From an uncultured Clostridia bacterium (GTDB lineage: Bacteria; Bacillota; Clostridia; Oscillospirales; Ruminococcaceae): a stretch of DNA of 10,635 nt. This document shows, in pieces, positions 6,011-10,635 of this stretch. Every line of letters starts with the position of its first letter. Position 1 is the stretch's first letter. The position numbers and the translations under genes are program-made. Location of the stretch: the NCBI GenBank assembly GCA_937907305.1, contig CALERQ010000134.1:1-10635 (forward strand), read 5' to 3'. Under the pieces are notes generated by a model, which was given only the letters and a program-made list of their open reading frames with translations, was not told the origin of the DNA and did not search any database.

Positions 6011-7279
6011 ATGGACTTTTTTGGAATTATCGGCGAGACCTTTGCTCGCTCCGGCTTTGCTAATCTCAGCTGGCAGCAGGGTGTCATGCTGCTCATTTCC
6101 TTTGTGCTGCTGTACTGCGCCATTGTTAAGGGATTTGAGCCGTTGCTGCTGCTGCCCATCGCTTTCGGTATGATGCTGGCCAATCTGCCCGATACCGGCA
6201 TTATGAAAGATGCCACCGAGGCTGCCACCCTTGCGGTGCAAAACGCTTCGGCTGCGCTTGCCGCCGATCCCACCAATCCGGAACTTGTCACCGCACTGGC
6301 CAAAGCCCAGTCCGAGCTGGCAAGCGTTCATTGGTATGATTCCGGCGTTCTCAAGATCATTCACCGCGGCGTTAAGTCCTCCATCTTCCCCTGCCTCATC
6401 TTCATGGGCGTAGGCGCGATGACCGACTTTGGCCCCCTGCTGGCGAACCCCATCTCCCTGCTGCTCGGCGCTGCCGCTCAGCTCGGTATCTATGTTGCGT
6501 TCATTTTCGCCAATGCCATTACTGTTGGCGGCGAGCACCTGTTCACCGCTGCTCAGGCTGCGGCTATCGGTATCATCGGCGGCGCTGATGGTCCTACCGC
6601 TATCTTTGTTACCAATAAGCTGGCTCCCGAGCTGCTCTCTGCCATCGCAGTAGCTGCCTACTCCTACATGGCTCTGATCCCGCTCATCCAGCCCCCCATC
6701 ATGAAGGCTCTTACCACCAAGAAAGAGCGCGTTATCAAGATGGGCCAGCTGCGCAAGGTTTCCAAGGCGGAGAAGGTCATCTTCCCCATCGTTGTTTCCT
6801 GCGTTGTCATCATGCTCATTCCCGATACCGCTGCTTTGATCGGTATGCTGATGCTGGGTAACCTGTTCCGTGAGGCCGGCTGCGTCGAGCGTCTTTCCGA
6901 CACCGCGCAGAACGCTCTCTGCAACATCGTTACCATCATGCTGGGCACCACCGTTGGCGCTACCGCCGATGGTCAGACCTTCCTTTCCCTGCAGACCATT
7001 GGTATCGTCGTTATGGGCCTGGCTGCCTTCTGCTTCTCCACCGCTGGTGGTGTACTGCTGGGCAAGCTGCTGTGCCTGGTTACCGGCGGCAAGATCAATC
7101 CTCTGATCGGTTCTGCCGGCGTTTCCGCCGTTCCTATGGCTGCCCGTGTATCTCAGGTTGAGGGTCGTAAGTACAACCCCACCAACTTCCTGCTGATGCA
7201 CGCCATGGGTCCCAATGTAGCCGGTGTTATCGGTTCCGCTGTAGCCGCTGGCTTCCTGCTGCTCATGTTCAAGGCCTGA
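6011..7279 (+). CDS. oadB: Sodium ion-translocating decarboxylase beta subunit
   Basis: This 422-residue polytopic membrane protein should decarboxylate carboxybiotin and couple it to sodium export. All residues I recall as functionally important in Klebsiella OadB align with the same spacing: D193 in GADGPT (Klebsiella D203), Y219 (Y229), and N363, G367, S372 and R379 in the NPLIGSAGVSAVPMAARV segment (N373, G377, S382, R389). The long loop between the first membrane segments (about residues 60-115) also exists in Klebsiella OadB, so it is not an unusual insertion. GGGAGG at 5996-6001 precedes the ATG, 19 bases after the biotin carrier. It is the last gene of the operon. The beta subunit alone does not reveal the substrate, because the family serves oxaloacetate, methylmalonyl-CoA, malonate and glutaconyl-CoA systems. 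Confidence 0.95.
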   Translation: MDFFGIIGETFARSGFANLSWQQGVMLLISFVLLYCAIVKGFEPLLLLPIAFGMMLANLPDTGIMKDATEAATLAVQNASAALAADPTNPELVTALAKAQSELASVHWYDSGVLKIIHRGVKSSIFPCLIFMGVGAMTDFGPLLANPISLLLGAAAQLGIYVAFIFANAITVGGEHLFTAAQAAAIGIIGGADGPTAIFVTNKLAPELLSAIAVAAYSYMALIPLIQPPIMKALTTKKERVIKMGQLRKVSKAEKVIFPIVVSCVVIMLIPDTAALIGMLMLGNLFREAGCVERLSDTAQNALCNIVTIMLGTTVGATADGQTFLSLQTIGIVVMGLAAFCFSTAGGVLLGKLLCLVTGGKINPLIGSAGVSAVPMAARVSQVEGRKYNPTNFLLMHAMGPNVAGVIGSAVAAGFLLLMFKA

Positions 7280-7300
7280 TCCCTGCCATAAGCTAGCTTA

Positions 7301-7335
7301 AAAAGCCGTCCCTGCAAAGGGGCGGCTTTTCCTTT
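7301..7335. terminator. Bidirectional terminator between oadB and rubrerythrin
   Basis: AAAAGCCGTCCC (7301-7312) pairs with GGGGCGGCTTTT (7319-7330) around TGCAAA, with one G-T wobble. On the plus strand TTTT and CCTTT follow; on the minus strand the stem ends in five Ts. It can therefore stop both the decarboxylase operon and transcripts arriving from rubrerythrin. Confidence 0.88.
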
Positions 7336-7348
7336 ATCCCATTTGGCC

Positions 7349-7428
7349 AGGCGGGCGCCCCTGCGCTTTTCAGGGCTGGCCCTCCGCTTCGCTGCGGGCA
7401 GCCCTTGCCCGCTCCGGTGCGCCCGCCT
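7349..7428. repeat. GC-rich structured palindromic element downstream of rubrerythrin
   Basis: A perfect 10-bp outer stem, AGGCGGGCGC (7349-7358) with GCGCCCGCCT (7419-7428), encloses a second stem of AGGGCTG (7372-7378) with CAGCCCT (7399-7405) and a small CCGC/GCGG hairpin. The element resembles the one at 8078-8151 in layout and in its right arm (CCGCTCCG...CCCGCCTTT). It looks like a dispersed intergenic repeat, but a genome-wide copy count is not available. Confidence 0.5.
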
Positions 7429-7434
7429 TTCCTA

Positions 7435-7989
7435 TCAGTAATTTTCCGCCCGGCGCTGGAAGTACGCCTGCGGGTGGCTGCACACCGGGCAAACCTGCGG
7501 CGCCGTCTTTCCCACAGCGATATGCCCGCAATTGCGGCAGATCCACACGGTAGTCTCCTCCCCGCTTTGAAATACCTTCCCCTCCCGAACGGAACGCTCC
7601 AGCGTCAGGTAGCGCTGCTCGTGGCTCTTTTCTATCGCCGCCACCCCGCTAAACAGCCGCGCGATGTTCGCAAAGCCCTCCTCTTCGGCCGTTTTGGCAA
7701 AGTCGGCATACATCTCCGCCCACTCAAAGTGCTCCCCTTCTGCGGCATTTTTCAGGTTCTCCGCCGTAGCGCCTATTCCGTCATTCAGCAGCTTGAACCA
7801 GATCTTCGCGTGCTGCTCCTCATTGAGCGCCGTAATGCGGAAAATCTCCGCGATTTGGTTCATGCCGTCCTCCTCGGCCCTTTTGGCGTAGTATGTGTAC
7901 TTGTTCCTTGCCTGTGATTCCCCCGCAAAGGCTGTCCTGAGATTTTCCTCGGTGCGGGTGCCGCGCAGCTTTTCCATCATGCTTTCCAT
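7435..7989 (-). CDS. rbr: Rubrerythrin
   Basis: This 184-residue cytoplasmic protein is a non-haem diiron peroxidase that reduces hydrogen peroxide in anaerobes. The N-terminal four-helix domain has the expected iron ligands: E24 (in ESQAR), E57 and H60 (ExxH), E89 and E92, E120 and H123 (ExxH). The C-terminal rubredoxin-like domain binds a single iron through C151/C154 and C167/C170. Length and domain order are normal. The start at 7989 has AGGAGG on the minus strand (8000-8005) with a 10-base spacer; the Met codons at residues 4 and 5 are too far from it. It probably has its own promoter in 8006-8060, but I see no convincing -35/-10 pair, so readthrough from lexA is possible. Partner electron donors such as rubredoxin are not in view. 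Confidence 0.96.
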   Translation of the reverse strand: MESMMEKLRGTRTEENLRTAFAGESQARNKYTYYAKRAEEDGMNQIAEIFRITALNEEQHAKIWFKLLNDGIGATAENLKNAAEGEHFEWAEMYADFAKTAEEEGFANIARLFSGVAAIEKSHEQRYLTLERSVREGKVFQSGEETTVWICRNCGHIAVGKTAPQVCPVCSHPQAYFQRRAENY

Positions 7990-8077
7990 TATAATAAAAC
8001 CTCCTGCCGTAAGATACTCACATCTTTGGCAGAAGGCTTCCTTTTATTCAGCTTTCCAAAATAGCGGCACGCTTATC

Positions 8078-8151
8078 GGGCGGCGCGGTTCTGCTCCCCT
8101 CGGGGCTCCCTCCAGTCGCCCCTCGCACGCGCCGCCGCTCCGCCCGCCTTT
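8078..8151. repeat. GC-rich structured palindromic element between lexA and rubrerythrin
   Basis: GGCGGCGCG (8079-8087) pairs with CGCGCCGCC (8128-8136), enclosing further complementary GC-rich segments (CCCCTCGGGG at 8096-8105). The right edge, CCGCTCCGCCCGCCTTTTT, matches the edge of the element at 7349-7428. On the minus strand it follows the lexA stop by 14 bases, so the transcript could fold there, although no T-run follows in that direction. The rest of the gap between the two genes shows nothing else I can name. Confidence 0.5.
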
Positions 8152-8165
8152 TTGCGGACTTCTAC

Positions 8166-8747
8166 TTAGTATTCCCGCAGCAGCGCTACCACCTTGCCCA
8201 GGATCAGCACAGAATCCACAATAATGGGCTCCATGGTGCTGTTTTCCGGCTGCAGGCGGTAATGCCCGTTTTCCTTGTAGAAGCGCTTGACGGTCGCTTC
8301 ATCATCCACCAGCGCCACCACGATCTCCCCATTCTGGGCCGCGGGCGTGCGGTGCACGATAATAATATCCCCGCTGAGGATCCCCGCCTCGATCATGGAT
8401 TCGCCGCGGACCCGCAGCGCAAACAGCTCATTGGCGGGGTAACGGCCGCCCTGGTAGGGCACATAGCCCTCGATGTCCTCCACCGCCAGGATAGGCTGGC
8501 CGGCGGTGACCACGCCCAACAGCGGCACCTTGGCGCTCTGCTGCTTCGGCAGGGATATGGCGCGGTTCATTTTATCGCCCTTTTCGATGTATCCTGCGGT
8601 GGCAAGCTCCGTCAGATACTTGTGGACGGTCGAGGTGGATTTGATTTGCAAAGCAGCGCCGATCTCCCGCACCGTGGGCGGGATGCTGCTCTCTCTCTGG
8701 GTCAGATACTCCAGCACCTGACGGGCTTTTTGGCTGATTTCCTGCAT
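8166..8747 (-). CDS. lexA: LexA SOS repressor
   Basis: The 193-residue product is the SOS-response repressor, which cleaves itself when stimulated by RecA filaments. The N-terminal winged helix-turn-helix spans about residues 1-65. The cleavage site is A82-G83, the catalytic serine S117 (in RGESM) and the catalytic lysine K154 (in TVKRF). The spacings Gly-Ser 34 and Ser-Lys 37 equal those of E. coli LexA (G85, S119, K156), so autocleavage should be intact. The start at 8747 is supported by GGGAGG on the minus strand (8755-8760) with 7-base spacing. An in-frame ATG at 8807 would lie inside the promoter and is rejected. The gene has its own promoter with LexA-like operators, consistent with autorepression. 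Confidence 0.96.
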   Translation of the reverse strand: MQEISQKARQVLEYLTQRESSIPPTVREIGAALQIKSTSTVHKYLTELATAGYIEKGDKMNRAISLPKQQSAKVPLLGVVTAGQPILAVEDIEGYVPYQGGRYPANELFALRVRGESMIEAGILSGDIIIVHRTPAAQNGEIVVALVDDEATVKRFYKENGHYRLQPENSTMEPIIVDSVLILGKVVALLREY

Positions 8748-8778
8748 AGCACGGCCTCCCTTATCTATTTCTAAGTGT

Positions 8779-8817
8779 AGTATAGCACATATGTTCTTAA
8801 ATTGCAAACATTTGTTT
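8779..8817 (-). promoter_or_regulatory. lexA promoter with two candidate LexA boxes
   Basis: On the minus strand, -35 TTGCAA (8802-8807), a 17-bp spacer and -10 TATACT (8779-8784) form a good promoter. GAACATATGTGC (8785-8796) differs from the Firmicutes SOS core GAAC-N4-GTTC at one base and lies wholly in the spacer. A weaker dyad, AAACATTTGTTT on the plus strand (8806-8817), overlaps the upstream edge of the -35. Box centres are 21 bp apart, two helical turns, so two dimers could bind the same face. Confidence 0.72.
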
Positions 8818-8857
8818 TATTAAAATAAGAAGAAATTTTTTCCTCCCTGCGGATAAG

Positions 8858-8879
8858 AAAAAACAGCAGCTTTCACTGC
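8858..8879 (-). terminator. Weak terminator overlapping the MATE stop codon
   Basis: On the minus strand GCAG (8876-8879) pairs with CTGC (8866-8869) and is soon followed by six Ts (8858-8863). The stem is only four pairs plus a possible wobble, so readthrough into lexA is likely to some degree. Confidence 0.3.
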
Positions 8880-10324
8880 CATTTTCTCATAATATCCCGC
8901 AGGAAGGGAATCATCAGCACAGCGTCCGCCGCCATCCAGGCCGCGGGGTCCGCCGCGCACAGCGCGTAGAAGGACAATGCCGGGGCCGCCGCTGTTACCT
9001 CCCCGCCCGCGAAAGCCGCCGGCAGCAGCAGGCACACCGCCACCCGGGCGGCCAGCTCCGCGGTGCCCGCCCCCAGGATAAACCGCGAAAGCCCGATGCC
9101 CTGCACACAGTTGCGCACCACAAAAATGAACCCCAAAAAGAGATACATCGCCAGATCCACATATAGATAGGTATTGCCATAGCGCATCGTTTCGGCCGTC
9201 ACCTTATCGGCGCTCAGGAAGATGCGCAGGTAGCTGCCGCCAAAGGAAAGCCCCAGCCCGATCACAATGGAGATACCCGCCAGGATGGATACCATCGCCA
9301 GCGCCTGCAGCGTCCCCTTTTTGATGCGCTCCGGCTGCCCGGCGCCCATATTCTGGGCCGTGTAGCTGGTCATGGCCGCGCCCAGGCCGTTCATCGGGGT
9401 CATCAGCAGGTTGTTCAGCTTATTCGCCGCGCCAAAGCCATTCTGCGCCGCGTTGGAGATCATCTCCCCCTCCAGGATATCGAACTTCACCACCACGCTC
9501 TGCATCACGATGATGCCCACAGCCAGCACCGAGAACTGCAGTCCCAACGGGATACCCTGCCCCAGGTGCCGCCGCATATCCCCCAGCGTGACCTGCCAGT
9601 CCTCCCGATGGAGCCTCAGCTTGGGATACTTTATAAATGCGTAAAGAAAACACCCCACCGTACTGATGAGCTGCGCCGCCACCGTGGCAATGGCCGCCCC
9701 GGCAACACCCCAATGGAAGGACACGATAAACAAAAGATCCAGCCCGATATTGAGGATGGTGGAAAACAGCAGGAACAAAAGCGGCGTTACCGAATCCCCC
9801 ATGCTGCGCAAAAAGGAGCAGATAAAATTGTAGAAAAGCTGCGCCCCAATGCCCGCGAAGATGATAGCGCAGTAGGTATGGGCCGCGCGGTACACCTCCG
9901 GGCTTTCCGGCGTCACATTGATCCACGCCAGCATCGGCTTCAGGAGCAGCAGCGCCAACCCGGTCAGCAGCACCGTCAGCGCCGCCGAAAGCAATATCTG
10001 CGCCGCCAGCGAGCGCCGCACGCCAGCCTCATGGTGGGCGCCCACCTCCGCGGCCGTCACCACGCAAAAGCCCGCGCTGACACCAAACGCGAACTGCAAA
10101 AAGATAAAGATGATGGAGGTGGTATCATTTACCCCAGCTACCTCGCCGGCGGTCAGCGTCTGCCCCACTATGGCCGCGTCGCTGATGGTATACACCTGCT
10201 GCAGCAGGTAGCTGATGATAATAGGCAGCGCAAAGGCCAGGATCGTCTTCCAGGGGGTGCCCTCTGTCAGGTCCCGCGGCTGGAAAAGCCCCCGCAGGGA
10301 AAATCGGGCTGTTTTCTCATTCAT
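8873..10324 (-). CDS. MATE family multidrug/sodium-coupled efflux transporter
   Basis: This is a 483-residue inner-membrane protein with about twelve hydrophobic segments in two similar halves, as expected for MATE exporters. Family-like stretches include TPWKTILAFALPIIISYLLQ near residue 23, NIGLDLLFI with the following WGVAGAAIATVAAQ in the first half, and QNMGAGQPERI in the second. Transport is usually driven by sodium or protons; the cargo cannot be told from sequence. The ATG at 10324 is preferred because GGAG lies 8 bases upstream; an in-frame GTG at 10333 sits directly against that site. A short GGCCG/CGGCC hairpin (10340-10354) lies just before the ribosome binding site. The gene points toward lexA, 125 bases away. 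MATE proteins of the DinF type are lexA neighbours in some bacteria, but there dinF follows lexA. Confidence 0.93.
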   Translation of the reverse strand: MNEKTARFSLRGLFQPRDLTEGTPWKTILAFALPIIISYLLQQVYTISDAAIVGQTLTAGEVAGVNDTTSIIFIFLQFAFGVSAGFCVVTAAEVGAHHEAGVRRSLAAQILLSAALTVLLTGLALLLLKPMLAWINVTPESPEVYRAAHTYCAIIFAGIGAQLFYNFICSFLRSMGDSVTPLLFLLFSTILNIGLDLLFIVSFHWGVAGAAIATVAAQLISTVGCFLYAFIKYPKLRLHREDWQVTLGDMRRHLGQGIPLGLQFSVLAVGIIVMQSVVVKFDILEGEMISNAAQNGFGAANKLNNLLMTPMNGLGAAMTSYTAQNMGAGQPERIKKGTLQALAMVSILAGISIVIGLGLSFGGSYLRIFLSADKVTAETMRYGNTYLYVDLAMYLFLGFIFVVRNCVQGIGLSRFILGAGTAELAARVAVCLLLPAAFAGGEVTAAAPALSFYALCAADPAAWMAADAVLMIPFLRDIMRKWQ

Positions 10325-10372
10325 ATTCTTCACTCCACAGGCCGTTCCCCGGCCGTTTGCTTTTTTACTCCT

Positions 10373-10384
10373 CTAACAAATTAG
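10373..10384. promoter_or_regulatory. Dyad at the MATE transcription start, operator candidate
   Basis: CTAACAAATTAG is a CTAA-N4-TTAG inverted repeat, centred close to the predicted +1 of the MATE promoter. A repressor bound there would block initiation. MarR-family sites often have similar TTAG/CTAA half-sites, but no regulator gene is in the window. Confidence 0.4.
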
Positions 10385-10386
10385 TC

Positions 10387-10415
10387 ATTATAATCACGCC
10401 GCGGCCCGCTGTCAA
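10387..10415 (-). promoter_or_regulatory. Exact-consensus promoter of the MATE gene
   Basis: On the minus strand, TTGACA (10410-10415), a 17-bp GC-rich spacer and TATAAT (10387-10392) match the sigma-70/sigma-A consensus exactly. The predicted start near 10380 gives a leader of about 55 bases. Confidence 0.88.
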
Positions 10416-10635
10416 TCCTTGTTTTTCATATATTTTGCTGTAAATCGCTCGTCATATTTTAGTCAAAGTGCCATTTCCCTTTGTGGAATCTCTCCGAATG
10501 GCCTTGTTCACGATTTTGTGTTAAATTTCCCAAAAAAGTTTCATTTATTGTTCATAAACGCTTTACAACTTTTCTCTTACGATGCTCTATAATAAAATCA
10601 CAGCAAGGGAACAAAAACCCTTAGCTGACCTCCTC
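10416..10635 (+). promoter_or_regulatory. Gene-free AT-rich right end with possible plus-strand promoter
   Basis: No coding region is apparent here. A TATAAT at 10588-10593 could be the -10 of a promoter reading out of the window, but the best -35 candidate (TTTACA, 10562-10567) is 20 bases away, which is long. A small AAGGG/CCCTT hairpin follows near 10605-10622. The downstream gene is outside the window, so its identity is unknown. Confidence 0.3.

Noticed and set aside
6190..6360. Alanine-rich loop of the beta subunit as a novel insertion
   Set aside because: Klebsiella OadB, as I recall it, has an equally long loop here, so this is ordinary for the family.
3580..7201. Long minus-strand open frames opposite the decarboxylase operon
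   Set aside because: Antisense shadows of confidently identified genes; low-complexity His/Gly/Gln-rich products with no family features.
10470..10505. GCCATT...AATGGC inverted repeat
   Set aside because: Six pairs around a loop of over 20 bases with no T-run; no terminator or operator can be argued.
10554..10569. cre-like string ATAAACGCTTTACA near the right-end promoter
   Set aside because: The core matches but the outer consensus bases fail on both sides, and the promoter itself is weakly supported.
1..10635. Search for a defence island, mobile element, integrase, toxin-antitoxin pair or CRISPR array
   Set aside because: Every sizeable gene belongs to a known metabolic, regulatory or transport family, and no transposase, integrase or spaced repeat array was seen.

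Overview
The window looks like chromosome of an anaerobic, fairly GC-rich Clostridia-type Bacillota, probably near Oscillospiraceae. This is inference from gene content and style: strong AGGAGG ribosome binding sites, a rubrerythrin, a sodium-pumping biotin decarboxylase, a three-gene GlpA-like/DUF1667 redox operon and a Firmicutes-type LexA box. No species can be named from the sequence alone.

Layout. (1) Positions 1-218 hold two divergent promoters. The minus-strand one is near consensus, has an A-rich upstream tract, and leads into a leader resembling those that precede Firmicutes rRNA genes, so an rRNA operon probably starts just off the left edge. The plus-strand one serves the next operon. 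(2) Positions 219-3300 are three genes with ATGA start/stop overlaps: a GlpA-like FAD oxidoreductase with a C-terminal BFD-like cysteine domain, an FAD/NAD(P)-dependent oxidoreductase, and a small DUF1667 iron-sulfur protein. A strong terminator follows. (3) Positions 3301-3621 are a regulatory intergenic region with a sigma-70-type promoter, a cre-like site at the predicted +1 and an 8-bp inverted repeat in the leader. (4) Positions 3622-7279 are a four-gene membrane decarboxylase operon: carboxyltransferase alpha, small membrane-anchor subunit, separate biotin carrier and sodium-translocating beta subunit. It ends at a bidirectional terminator. (5) Positions 7435-10324, all minus strand, are rubrerythrin, lexA and a MATE-family transporter, each with a large gap. 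GC-rich structured repeats lie on both sides of rubrerythrin, lexA has two candidate LexA boxes on its own promoter, and the MATE gene has an exact-consensus promoter with a dyad at the predicted start point. (6) Positions 10325-10635 have no gene; a possible plus-strand promoter at the right end would serve something outside the window.

How the genes work together. The first operon should oxidise a small hydroxylated metabolite (glycerol 3-phosphate or a 2-hydroxyacid) and pass electrons through flavins and Fe-S centres. The second should turn decarboxylation of a beta-keto acid such as oxaloacetate into a sodium gradient. Rubrerythrin (peroxide defence), LexA (SOS control) and the MATE pump are stress and housekeeping genes. 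I see no clear new defence or mobile system. The most unusual points are the mixed architecture of the decarboxylase, a tandem-duplicated C-terminal domain in its anchor subunit, the resemblance of the DUF1667 protein to the N-terminus of molybdopterin oxidoreductases, and the possibility that the left promoter drives a 23S gene directly.
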